Shown piece after piece: positions 1 to 7,150 of a stretch of DNA of 10,875 nucleotides. Every line of letters begins with the position of its first letter. Positions within the stretch are counted from its first letter, which is position 1. The position numbers and the translations under genes are program-made. Source of the DNA: JACCUZ01 sp038246575 (lineage in GTDB: Bacteria > Actinomycetota > Actinomycetes > JACCUZ01); the NCBI GenBank assembly GCA_038246575.1, contig JBBRVU010000144.1, positions 1-10,875 on the forward strand, read 5' to 3'. The notes beneath the pieces were generated by a model that saw only the letters and a list, made by a program, of their open reading frames with translations, ran no database searches and had not been told where the DNA came from.

Positions 1-1320
1 GACGGGGTGCACCCGTACGCCGTGCACGAGCCCTATGGCGGACCGGACGCGCTCAAGCGGTTCGTCGACGCCTGCCACTCCCGCGGGCTCGCGGTCTGCC
101 TCGACGTGGTCTACAACCATCTCGGGCCGGCCGGGAACTACCTGCCGCGCTTCGGCCCCTACTTCTCCGGCAAGCACGAGACTCCGTGGGGTCAGGGCAT
201 CAACCTCGACGACGACGGCGCGCACGAGGTGCGGCGCTGGATCATCGACAACGCACTGATGTGGCTGCGGGACTTCCGCATCGACGCGCTGCGGCTGGAT
301 GCGGTGCACGCACTGGAGGACGACTCACCGGTGCACGTGCTGGCCGAGCTCGCCCGCGAGGTCGACGCGCTGTCGGCGCACCTGGGTCGCCCACTGTCAC
401 TGGTGGCGGAGTCGGACCTCAACCGGCCCTGGACGGTGACGCCGGTCGAGGGCGGCGGCCTCGGCATGACAGGCCAGTGGAGCGACGACTTCCACCATGC
501 CCTGCACACGCTGCTCACCGGTGAGGCGCAGGGCTACTACGCGGACTTCGCCGCCGATCCGTACGCCGCGTTGGCGACGACGCTGACCGGCGCGTTCTTC
601 CACGACGGTCGTCACTCGTCCTTCCGCGACGCACCGTGGGGTTCGCCGGTGGACCGGTCGACGATGCCGGGCTGGCGCTTCCTCGGCTACCTGCAGACCC
701 ACGACCAGGTGGGCAACCGCGCTATCGGCGACAGGATCGGGCACGACATCAGTGACGGCCTCGCGAAGATCGGCGCAGCGTTGATGCTGACCTCGCCGTT
801 CACGCCGATGCTGTTCATGGGCGAGGAGTGGGCCGCCTCCACGCCGTGGCAGTACTTCACCTCGCACGAGGACCCCGAGCTGGCCGAGGCGGTGCGCGCC
901 GGCCGGCGTCGCGAGTTCGCAGCGCACGGCTGGGCCGCTGAGGACGTGCCGGACCCACAGGACCCGGCGACCGTGGCCGCGTCGACGTTGGACTGGTCGG
1001 AGGTCGGCGGAGGGGCCCACGCCTCGATGCTGCGCTGGTACCGCGAGCTCCTCGAGCTGCGTCGCCGCGAGTCTGACCTCAACGATCCCCGGCTGGACGG
1101 CGTCTCGGTCGCGCTCGACGCAACCGCCTGCTGGGTCGTGGTCTCGCGAGGTCGGCTACGGGTCGTGTGCAACCTCTCGGCCGACGGCCAGGCCGTCGTC
1201 CTCGACTCAGCGCCGACCGAGGTTCTGGTCGAGTCAGCGCCCACTCGCACGGCTCCCGGGTCGCCGGAGGTGACCGTCCCCGGCCAGTCTGTGGCCATTG
1301 TTCGCGTGAGAGGCTCCTGA
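1..1320 (+). CDS. treZ: Malto-oligosyltrehalose trehalohydrolase, 5'-truncated by window edge
   Basis: Cytoplasmic GH13 enzyme (EC 3.2.1.141) that releases trehalose from the maltooligosyl-trehalose made by TreY. The frame is open from base 1, and the GTG at base 7 lies inside a conserved stretch (DGVHPYAVHEPYGGPDALKR), so the true start is upstream of the window. About 439 residues are visible, covering most of the (beta/alpha)8 barrel and the C-terminal domain; the N-terminal domain is missing. Family landmarks are in order: VVYNHLGPAGNY, then the nucleophile Asp in LRLDAVHA (codon 298-300), the general acid Glu in LVAESD (409-411), QWSDDFHHALHTLLTGE, and the third acidic residue in QTHDQVGNR (Asp codon 703-705). 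All three GH13 catalytic carboxylates are present, so the enzyme looks active. treX and treY are usual neighbours and would be expected upstream. The stop is 2 bp before the next gene, suggesting co-transcription. Confidence 0.95.
   Translation, partial: DGVHPYAVHEPYGGPDALKRFVDACHSRGLAVCLDVVYNHLGPAGNYLPRFGPYFSGKHETPWGQGINLDDDGAHEVRRWIIDNALMWLRDFRIDALRLDAVHALEDDSPVHVLAELAREVDALSAHLGRPLSLVAESDLNRPWTVTPVEGGGLGMTGQWSDDFHHALHTLLTGEAQGYYADFAADPYAALATTLTGAFFHDGRHSSFRDAPWGSPVDRSTMPGWRFLGYLQTHDQVGNRAIGDRIGHDISDGLAKIGAALMLTSPFTPMLFMGEEWAASTPWQYFTSHEDPELAEAVRAGRRREFAAHGWAAEDVPDPQDPATVAASTLDWSEVGGGAHASMLRWYRELLELRRRESDLNDPRLDGVSVALDATACWVVVSRGRLRVVCNLSADGQAVVLDSAPTEVLVESAPTRTAPGSPEVTVPGQSVAIVRVRGS
1308..1313 (+). 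promoter_or_regulatory. Ribosome binding site for the small membrane protein gene
   Basis: GAGAGG lies inside the last codons of treZ, 9 nt before the ATG at 1323. It supports that ATG over the earlier in-frame starts that would overlap treZ extensively. Confidence 0.6.
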
Positions 1321-1322
1321 CC

Positions 1323-1577
1323 ATGCTCGGAAACATCGTCAGCGCTCTCATCATCGGCGTCATCGTGGGCGCGCTCGGTCGCCTTGTCGTGCCAGGGCGG
1401 CAGCCCATCGGGTGCCTGTTCACGGTCCTGATCGGCATCGTCGGTGCGGTCGCCGGCACCGCGATCGCGCGCGCTGCGGGCGTGGACTGGTGGTTGCTCG
1501 TGCTCGCCCTGCAGGTCGCCGTCGCCGCCGTGGGTGTCGCGGTCGTCGCCGGATCCATGCGCGGCCGTCGCCGCTGA
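1323..1577 (+). CDS. GlsB/YeaQ/YmgE-type small membrane protein
   Basis: An 84-residue, very hydrophobic protein with three likely membrane helices (about residues 5-22, 30-50 and 54-76) and a basic tail (MRGRRR). The pattern GVIVGALGRLVVPGRQPIG followed by a Gly/Ala-rich helix (IGIVGAVAGTAIA) fits the GlsB/YeaQ/YmgE family, formerly 'transglycosylase-associated protein', which is usually 80-90 residues long. Family members are often linked to envelope or general stress, but the molecular function is not established. An ATG start at 1323 is chosen because it lies 2 bp after the treZ stop, has a good ribosome binding site, and gives the usual family length. A longer frame reaching back to 1167 would overlap treZ and only reads treZ out of frame. 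The coupling to a trehalose gene suggests a shared osmotic or desiccation response; that is inference. Confidence 0.82.
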   Translation: MLGNIVSALIIGVIVGALGRLVVPGRQPIGCLFTVLIGIVGAVAGTAIARAAGVDWWLLVLALQVAVAAVGVAVVAGSMRGRRR

Positions 1578-1584
1578 CCTTCCC

Positions 1585-1590
1585 TAGACT
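1585..1590 (+). promoter_or_regulatory. Candidate -10 element of a leaderless promoter for pilT
   Basis: TAGACT matches the actinobacterial -10 consensus TAnnnT and ends 6 nt before the ATG at 1597, the spacing expected when transcription starts at or next to the A of the start codon. No Shine-Dalgarno sequence is visible in the 19-nt gap after the previous gene. No clear -35 box is seen. Confidence 0.5.
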
Positions 1591-1596
1591 CCGCGG

Positions 1597-2661
1597 ATGA
1601 CCACCATCAGCGACGGGGACGTCGACCGTCTGCTCGGGCTGCTCTGGGACGCCGGGGGCACGGACCTGCTGCTCACCACCGGGTCAGCACCCTTCGTGCG
1701 CGTCAACGGTGACCTGCAGCCGGTCGAGGGGCATCCGGTGCTCTCGGCGCAGGACACGGCCGCTCTCGTCGACAGCTTGCTGACCGACCAACAGCGCACG
1801 GGTTTCGCCAACCGCCAGGAGCAGGACTTCTCCTTCTCGTGGCGGGAGAACGCCCGCGTGCGGGGCAACGCGTTCAGACAACGTGGCGACGCCGCGGTCG
1901 CCCTGCGGATGATCCCGCGACGCATCCCGAGCTTCGACGACCTGGGGATGCCGGACGCGGTGCGCAGGCTTGGCGAGCTGCGTCAGGGGCTGGTGTTCGT
2001 GACCGGCCCGACCGGGTCCGGGAAGTCGACCACGCTCGCCTCGCTGATCGACTGGATCAACGTCAACCGTGCGGTGCACGTCATCACGATCGAAGATCCC
2101 ATCGAGTACGAGCACCTGCACAAGCGCGCCGCCGTCAACCAGCGCGAGGTTGGCAGCGACACCGAGAGCTTCCCCCAGGCGATGCGCAGCGCCCTGCGCG
2201 AGGACCCCGATGTCCTGCTGGTCGGCGAGATGCGCGACCTGGAGTCGATCCGGTTCGCGCTGACCCTCGCCGAGACCGGTCACGTCGTCTTCGCCACCTT
2301 GCACACCAACGACACGGCGCAGGCGATCGACCGGCTCATCGACGTGTTCCCCGGTGACCAGCAACCGCAGATCCGGGTGCAGCTGGCTGCGACGTTGACT
2401 GCAGTCGTCTACCAGCGGCTGGTGCCGCGGGTCAGTGGCGGGATGGTGGCGGCCTACGAGGTGCTCACAGCCACCACGTCGGTGCGCAACTTGATCAAGG
2501 AAGCCAAGACCAACCAGATCCGCAACCAGATCCTGACCGGGAGCCGGGACGGGATGCAGACCCTGGAGATGTCGCTCCGCGCCCTCGTCGCGGACGGCAC
2601 CGTGTCCCACGACGAGGCCGTCGCGCGTTCGCTCTATCCCAAGGACATCCAGCCGGCCTGA
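1597..2661 (+). CDS. pilT: Type IV pilus retraction ATPase, PilT family
   Basis: A 354-residue secretion-superfamily hexameric ATPase, the usual PilT length. PilT works at the cytoplasmic base of the type IV pilus and drives pilus disassembly, used in twitching and DNA uptake. An N-terminal PAS-like domain (about 1-105) has the PilT-type signature DLLLTTGSAPFVRVNGDL. The C-terminal RecA-like domain has Walker A GPTGSGKST (137-145), the Asp box ITIEDPIEYEH (163-173), Walker B DVLLVGEMRD with Glu211, and the His box with His229 and His236 (TGHVVFATLHTNDT). SVRNLIKE (295-302) corresponds to the AIRNLIRE motif known to be needed for retraction in PilT. This and the length favour PilT over the longer PilB/GspE extension ATPases. 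The first ATG is used; it has no Shine-Dalgarno but a well-placed TAGACT. No pilin, PilC or PilB is in the window, so its partners must lie elsewhere. Confidence 0.92.
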   Translation: MTTISDGDVDRLLGLLWDAGGTDLLLTTGSAPFVRVNGDLQPVEGHPVLSAQDTAALVDSLLTDQQRTGFANRQEQDFSFSWRENARVRGNAFRQRGDAAVALRMIPRRIPSFDDLGMPDAVRRLGELRQGLVFVTGPTGSGKSTTLASLIDWINVNRAVHVITIEDPIEYEHLHKRAAVNQREVGSDTESFPQAMRSALREDPDVLLVGEMRDLESIRFALTLAETGHVVFATLHTNDTAQAIDRLIDVFPGDQQPQIRVQLAATLTAVVYQRLVPRVSGGMVAAYEVLTATTSVRNLIKEAKTNQIRNQILTGSRDGMQTLEMSLRALVADGTVSHDEAVARSLYPKDIQPA

Positions 2662-2694
2662 CCCGGTCCGGATCCGCACCCTCCACCCGTCGCC

Positions 2695-3087
2695 TCAGCG
2701 AAGCGGCCTGGCCGCCTCGCGGGTCCGGGCGATCGCGACCGCCCACACCACCAGCGGCACCTGCAGGGGCAGCCGCAGGTAGGTCGCCCAGCGGTAGGCG
2801 TCGGAGTGCCCGCCCGCGTCCAACGCCATGTAGACGTTGCCCGGGAACACCGCCACGAACAGCGCGGCCGTTGCCCAGCCCGCTGCGCGGCGGGTGCGCG
2901 GCACGGCCAGTCCCGCGGCGCAGGCCAGCTCGGCGAGGCCGCTCAGGTACACCAGCGCGTAGGGCTCCGGCAGCGCCGGCGGCACGATCTGCGCGAAGGT
3001 CCTCGGCGTGACGAAGTGCAACGTCCCGGTCACCGTCAGCAGCCCGGCCAGCAGGTACGGCGAGGCGCGTCGCAGGCGGCTCGTCAC
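2695..3087 (-). CDS. DoxX-like small membrane protein
   Basis: A 130-residue protein with four predicted helices (about 9-27, 44-63, 69-89 and 102-121), the DoxX/DoxD fold size. Recognisable family features are GTLHFVTPRTFAQIVPPALP after helix 1, a Gly/Glu-containing helix 2 (YLSGLAELACAAGL), and FPGNVYMALD at the end of helix 3, followed by a Pro-containing helix 4 (RLPLQVPLVVWA). The biochemical role of these proteins is poorly defined; some relatives act in membrane redox processes. The frame stays open far upstream, but that part is antisense to the reductase gene. The GTG at 3087 is chosen because the protein homology starts here and because the upstream 11-bp element sits at the same 5-nt distance as on the divergent gene. 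It converges with pilT, with 33 bp between the stop codons and no obvious terminator. Confidence 0.85.
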   Translation of the reverse strand: MTSRLRRASPYLLAGLLTVTGTLHFVTPRTFAQIVPPALPEPYALVYLSGLAELACAAGLAVPRTRRAAGWATAALFVAVFPGNVYMALDAGGHSDAYRWATYLRLPLQVPLVVWAVAIARTREAARPLR

Positions 3088-3092
3088 CCGGT

Positions 3093-3103
3093 GATCGTCG
3101 CAC
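3093..3103 (-). promoter_or_regulatory. Mirrored promoter/operator element, DoxX side
   Basis: On the minus strand this reads GTGCGACGATC, ending 5 nt before the GTG start at 3087. It is an exact inverted copy of 3135-3145. The internal GACGAT ends 6 nt before the start codon and keeps the A2 and T6 of the TAnnnT -10 consensus but not T1, so it may be a weak leaderless -10 box, a regulator site, or both. Confidence 0.45.
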
Positions 3104-3134
3104 GGACTCCCCGCCGACCGTCGCGGGGCGACCG

Positions 3135-3145
3135 GTGCGACGATC
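3135..3145 (+). promoter_or_regulatory. Mirrored promoter/operator element, reductase side
   Basis: GTGCGACGATC ends 5 nt before the ATG at 3151 and is the exact inverted copy of 3093-3103 (11-bp arms, 31-nt spacer). The same GACGAT-to-start spacing of 6 nt is found as on the other side. The symmetry supports both start codon choices. Confidence 0.45.
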
Positions 3146-3150
3146 GCAGC

Positions 3151-3870
3151 ATGCGCCAGCTGCTCCCGACGTACGAGGCCGAGGTCGACCTGCTCGAGGC
3201 CTACCGCTACTCCGCCGACCGCACCTGGGTCCGGGCCAACATGGTCAGCTCGTTGGACGGGACCGCCGTGCAGGACGGTCGCTCCGGCGGGCTGTCCGGT
3301 CCGGCGGACAAGCTGGTGTTCAGCGCCCTGCGCGGGCTGGCCGACGTCGTGCTCGTCGGGGCGGGCACGGCCCGGACCGAGGGCTACCGGGCGCCCCGCA
3401 CCAAGCCCGAACATGCCGGGCGCCGGGTGGAGCTCGGCCAACGGCCGTCGCCGGTGCTCGCCCTGGTCTCCCGAGGACTGGACATCGATCCTGGTTCGGA
3501 CCTGTTCACCGGTGACGAGCGCACGATCGTGGTGACCCATGCCGCGTCGGACGAGAGTGCTCGCGGCCGGCTCGGCGAGGTCGCCGACGTCATCACCGCG
3601 GGCACCGACGACGTGGACCTGGGCAGTGCGCTGCGCCGGCTGGCCGAACGCGGTCTCACCCGCGTCCTGTGCGAAGGCGGCCCGACCCTGCTCGGCAACG
3701 TCTTGGCCCAGGGCCTGCTCGACGAGCTGTGCCTCAGTCTCTCTCCCAAGGCGGTCGGCGGCGATGGCACCCGGATCGTGAGCGGCCCCGACGTCGATGC
3801 GCGTTTCGATCCCGCCCACGTCCTCGAGCAGGACGGAACTCTCTTCCTCCGGTCCGTACGCGCACCGTGA
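3151..3870 (+). CDS. Stand-alone RibD C-terminal-type pyrimidine reductase (Rv2671-like)
   Basis: A 239-residue protein of the dihydrofolate-reductase-like fold found as the reductase half of RibD, which uses NADPH to reduce the ribose of a pyrimidine intermediate in riboflavin synthesis. Visible landmarks are WVRANMVSSLDGTAVQDGR (26-44), a nucleotide-binding loop DVVLVGAGTARTEGYR (65-80), and RVLCEGGPTLLGNVL (171-185). There is no N-terminal deaminase domain with zinc motifs, so it is not a full bifunctional RibD. The closest arrangement I recall is the Mycobacterium tuberculosis Rv2671 type, which has been reported to show dihydrofolate reductase activity; whether that holds here is unknown. 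The ATG at 3151 gives the expected N-terminus (MRQLLP) just before the first conserved segment. No riboflavin genes are adjacent, which leaves the metabolic role open. It is divergent from the DoxX-like gene. Confidence 0.88.
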   Translation: MRQLLPTYEAEVDLLEAYRYSADRTWVRANMVSSLDGTAVQDGRSGGLSGPADKLVFSALRGLADVVLVGAGTARTEGYRAPRTKPEHAGRRVELGQRPSPVLALVSRGLDIDPGSDLFTGDERTIVVTHAASDESARGRLGEVADVITAGTDDVDLGSALRRLAERGLTRVLCEGGPTLLGNVLAQGLLDELCLSLSPKAVGGDGTRIVSGPDVDARFDPAHVLEQDGTLFLRSVRAP

Positions 3871-4033
3871 GGTGAAGCCTCCGCTGGCCGGGTCCCAGCC
3901 ACGCGCGTTGTTCCCGGTGGATTCGTCGGCGGCGCCGGTCGACGTGCTCGAATTGCCAAGACCGGAGTGCCCCAGCGCCAGGACTAGGCCCCAATCTGCT
4001 CCGATCATGGAGATTCCGTGCCAGCGACCGGAC
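3871..4033. other. Convergent intergenic region with weak hairpins
   Basis: 163 bp between the stop codons of the reductase (plus) and the ABC permease (minus). Two short hairpins are visible: GCTGG/CCAGC at 3883-3899 with a 7-nt loop, and GTCGGC/GGTCGAC-type pairing at 3925-3943 including one G-T pair. Neither has a T-run, so neither is a convincing intrinsic terminator; Rho-type termination or a structure-only terminator is possible. A minus-strand frame starting with an ATG near 4014 stays open through here with unremarkable codon use. I could not support it as a gene. Confidence 0.4.
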
Positions 4034-7000
4034 CTACCCCTCGCGGAGCAGCTCGGTCGGCAGGAGCCGGCGCAGGACCTCGCTGGCCGCGACGGCGGAC
4101 AGCAGCGCGGCGCCGACGGCGAGTCCGACCACGGCGGCCAACCGGGCGACCGGCAGCGCCATGCCTGGAGCGAGGATGAACAGTGGCCGCAGCACGTGCA
4201 CCAGCAGCGCAGCCATTCCGGTGCCGACCAGCAGCCCTGCGATGCACGCCCCGACCGTGACCAGTGCCGACTCGGCAAGGACCAGGGTCTGGATCTCGCG
4301 GCCGCGCATCCCGAGCGCGCTCAGCGTGACGTACTCGCGCCGACGCGAGAGCAGCAGCCCGAACACGAAGATGGCGATGCCGGCGGCAGCGAGCAGCAGC
4401 GTGTAGACGGAGTCGAGTTGCAGCAGCCCGGCCACGTTCAATGCCGTCAGACTCGACTGGTCCTTGTCGAGCGCCGTCTCCGTCGTGTCGACGGTGAGCG
4501 GATCCTGCGCCCCCGGACCGTTCTGCAGCGCGGATGCGGAAGCGACATGACCGGAAGCGTCGTGGCCCTCGGTGCTCACAAGGAAGAAGTCCACCTCCTT
4601 CGAGTCGACCCGTTCGTGGTAGTAGCCCAGGTTCGCCACCAGGTCGACTCCTTGCGGGAAGCCCGGCAGGGTCGTGAACAGTGCCACCACGTTCAGCGTC
4701 ACGAGCGACTGGTGCTTCGTCCCGCGCGCGAACAGCACGTCCACCGAGTCGCCATCCCCGATCTGCAGGTCGTCGGCAGTCGTCGCGTTGACCAGCAGCC
4801 CGCGACGGTCGCGGCTCAGAGCAGACATGGCCGCGGCCGCCGTCGTGCCGACGAACGAGGAGTCGGGCAGCGACGACGTACGTCGGAACGATCGCGGGTC
4901 GATCGCCGCGAGGTCCTCCCGGTCCTGGTTGAAGGGCCCGGTGAGCACCGAGTTCTCCAAGCCGAACACCACCGGGGCGACGCTCGAGACGCCGGGGACC
5001 CGCAACTGAGACGCGAATCCTGCCGAGTGCGGCCGGGTGCTCAGCACGCTGGGCGTCACGCGCAGGTCGGCCCCCATGACGTACCTCGCGTCGGCGGCCT
5101 TCGCCGTGTCATAGGTGGCACCGAAGATGGCGAGGTTGGCACCGAAGGCGATGACGAGGCCGACGGTGACGATCCCGGCCGTCGACGTCCACGACCGGCG
5201 CCGGAGGCTGCGCCGCAGGGTGCCCGACACAGGCGACCCGAAGCGCGGCGCCGTCGGAAGCGGCACTCGTGCCAGCAGGGACCGCAGTCCGCGAGCGACG
5301 AGCAGGGCGCCCGCGACCCAGGCGAGCACCGGCCCCAGCATCAGGTACGCCGGCAGCGACACGGCCCGCCCGAGGTAGACCGAGCCCGGCAGCGAGTCGA
5401 AGGCGCCGACGCGCAGCGCCACCAGTTCGGCGACCAGTGCGACCACGAGGACCGGCACGTCCAGGTGCAGCCGCCGCCAGGCAGGGGCAGGGGCAAGTGA
5501 CATCTCGCCGCGGTCCTGGCTGATCTCCCGATGTAGGGACCGGCGACCCGGGACGTAGAGAGCCAGACCGGTCGCGGCGAGGCCTCCCGTCACCCCCAGC
5601 GCGGTTGATCCAGCCAGCTGTCCGGCCGAGGCCTCGAACAACGCGGCTGGCCCCAGCACGAGCAGCACCGAGACGAGACCCAGCGCCGTTCCCAGGACCG
5701 AACCCGCTCCGGCGACAGCCACCGTGCGATAGGCCAGCAGTCGCATCAGGTGGCGACCGTCCGCGCCACGGATGCGCAGGTTGGCTTGCTCCCGGCGGGC
5801 GGCGGCCGCCAGGACTCCTCCCGCGTACGCCGTCAGGATCGCCGCCAGCAGGGCGCCGGGCAGGCCGAGGAACAGGAACATCCGCTTGGCGACCGCGCCG
5901 TCGTCCGAGGCCACCGCAAGGGTGTTGGAGAGGTTGTCGATCAGGTAGTCCTGCCCGGGCGCCAGCCGGCGGACGGCTCGTGCAATCTCACGTGACTGCC
6001 GGAGCGCCGTCGCCGGATCGGCGACGAGCCGCGCACGGTCGACGAGGACGTCGATCTCCTGCACCGGACGACTCTTGAGTGCTGCTCCCCGATCCGTGGA
6101 GGCCGTGCGGAACGCCGGGAGGATCGAGTCACGGAAGGTCTCCGGGTCGACGACCACCGAGTTCGGGACGTAGAGGAAGTCTTCCAGCTTGGTGCCCTGC
6201 CGGCTGTAGAACAGCGGCTTGGCCCGGGAGAGGTCGGCGAGACCGCTGACGGGCAGCGTGAGCGGGGTCCGCCGACCGGGCACAGCCAGCTCCACCCGGC
6301 CGCCTATCCGCGTCCGCAGAGAGCGCGCCGCCTCCACGCTCAGCAAGGACGAGCCCCTGGCGAAGGCTCCGACGACGAGCCGGACCGACGGGTAGTGCTG
6401 GTGGTACCGGCGGTCGAAGGCGAAGACCCGAACCGGCCCGTCCAGTGGTGCACCTCCCGCCGACAGCGACCCGGATGGCAGATCGACGAAGCCCAGCGCG
6501 TCTGCGGCCGAGACACCCGGAATGCGCGCGATCCGGGCCCGCAACCGGGAGAGACCGAGCTGCGCGGGCTGGTTGGCTCGCGCAGGCACCACGTTCTCCC
6601 GGGTGGAGACCGTGGCGCCGAGCCGCAGCTTGCCGGTTGCCGGCACGGCCTCGGTGGCCCGAGCTTCGTACTCGAAGCGGACCGTCCGTCCGGCCGCGAC
6701 GGTGCCGATGTTCAGCCCGGTCTGGGCCAGACCCTGGGCCAACGGGATCCCACCACCGACGTCCGCCAGCGGCCGGCCGTCGCGGGTCGTCGAATCCATG
6801 ACGTACGTCAGTGGCCCCGGCGGGGAGTCGTTGACCACGACCTCGTTCGCCGGCACCGGTCCGGCGTTGCGCAGGGTCAGGGTCACCCGCGCCGTGTCTC
6901 CGGCCGCCAGGGCACCGCCCGGCGCGACAGCTGCCGTGAACCGCAGGTCTGCACCCTGCGGACCGGCCACCACGCGCTGCATGTCCAGAGCGAGGGGAGC

Positions 7001-7150
7001 GATGGCTCGCTGCGTCATGGAGGCGCTGGACCCGTCGGTGAAGAAGAGGACCGCCGAGAAGAGTGCGACGCCGAGGATCACCCCGACGAGTGAGGTGAAG
7101 GTCCGGCGGGGATTGCGAAGCAGCTCACGCCGGGCGTAGCTAGCCAGCAT
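4034..7150 (-). CDS. FtsX/MacB-type ABC transporter permease with DUF11-like domain
   Basis: A 1038-residue membrane subunit, the last gene of the operon. Ten helices are likely: about 18-38, 424-449, 472-500, 512-532, 563-582, 598-618, 657-678, 913-935, 957-980 and 998-1022. Two large outer segments (39-423 and 679-912) and the last three helices, with RRREYVTLSALGMRGREIQTLVLAES, are typical of the FtsX/MacB/LolC class, which uses ATP hydrolysis for mechanical work or envelope export rather than ordinary membrane transport. Residues about 66-166 look like a DUF11 (conserved repeat) beta-sandwich: ARVTLTLRNAGPVPANEVVV, NDSPPGPLTYV, then GTVAAGRTVRFEYEARA. That domain is normally found in cell-surface proteins and is unusual in a permease. 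The ATG at 7150 overlaps the upstream ATPase by 11 bp and has GAGG 9 nt before it. The substrate is unknown. Confidence 0.88.
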   Translation of the reverse strand: MLASYARRELLRNPRRTFTSLVGVILGVALFSAVLFFTDGSSASMTQRAIAPLALDMQRVVAGPQGADLRFTAAVAPGGALAAGDTARVTLTLRNAGPVPANEVVVNDSPPGPLTYVMDSTTRDGRPLADVGGGIPLAQGLAQTGLNIGTVAAGRTVRFEYEARATEAVPATGKLRLGATVSTRENVVPARANQPAQLGLSRLRARIARIPGVSAADALGFVDLPSGSLSAGGAPLDGPVRVFAFDRRYHQHYPSVRLVVGAFARGSSLLSVEAARSLRTRIGGRVELAVPGRRTPLTLPVSGLADLSRAKPLFYSRQGTKLEDFLYVPNSVVVDPETFRDSILPAFRTASTDRGAALKSRPVQEIDVLVDRARLVADPATALRQSREIARAVRRLAPGQDYLIDNLSNTLAVASDDGAVAKRMFLFLGLPGALLAAILTAYAGGVLAAAARREQANLRIRGADGRHLMRLLAYRTVAVAGAGSVLGTALGLVSVLLVLGPAALFEASAGQLAGSTALGVTGGLAATGLALYVPGRRSLHREISQDRGEMSLAPAPAWRRLHLDVPVLVVALVAELVALRVGAFDSLPGSVYLGRAVSLPAYLMLGPVLAWVAGALLVARGLRSLLARVPLPTAPRFGSPVSGTLRRSLRRRSWTSTAGIVTVGLVIAFGANLAIFGATYDTAKAADARYVMGADLRVTPSVLSTRPHSAGFASQLRVPGVSSVAPVVFGLENSVLTGPFNQDREDLAAIDPRSFRRTSSLPDSSFVGTTAAAAMSALSRDRRGLLVNATTADDLQIGDGDSVDVLFARGTKHQSLVTLNVVALFTTLPGFPQGVDLVANLGYYHERVDSKEVDFFLVSTEGHDASGHVASASALQNGPGAQDPLTVDTTETALDKDQSSLTALNVAGLLQLDSVYTLLLAAAGIAIFVFGLLLSRRREYVTLSALGMRGREIQTLVLAESALVTVGACIAGLLVGTGMAALLVHVLRPLFILAPGMALPVARLAAVVGLAVGAALLSAVAASEVLRRLLPTELLREG

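Noticed and set aside
397..1298. Minus-strand open frames inside treZ
   Set aside because: Low-complexity Arg/Ser-rich translations opposite conserved TreZ motifs.
3871..4033. A tRNA or small protein in the convergent gap
   Set aside because: No GGTTCGAATCC-type T-loop or cloverleaf arms are visible. The minus-strand frame starting near 4014 has no ribosome binding site or recognisable sequence and runs on antisense to the reductase.
2695..4278. A 527-codon minus-strand open frame
   Set aside because: Only the last 130 codons (3087 to 2695) encode a recognisable DoxX-like protein. The rest is antisense to the reductase and the convergent gap, an artefact of high GC.
5482..5496. Short GCAGGG direct repeat
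   Set aside because: It encodes the Ala-Pro-Ala-Pro linker of the permease and is too short to be a tandem repeat element.
3797..5500. A 567-codon plus-strand open frame antisense to the permease
   Set aside because: The translation is rich in Arg, Gln, His and Pro with no motif, while the opposite strand encodes a clear membrane protein.
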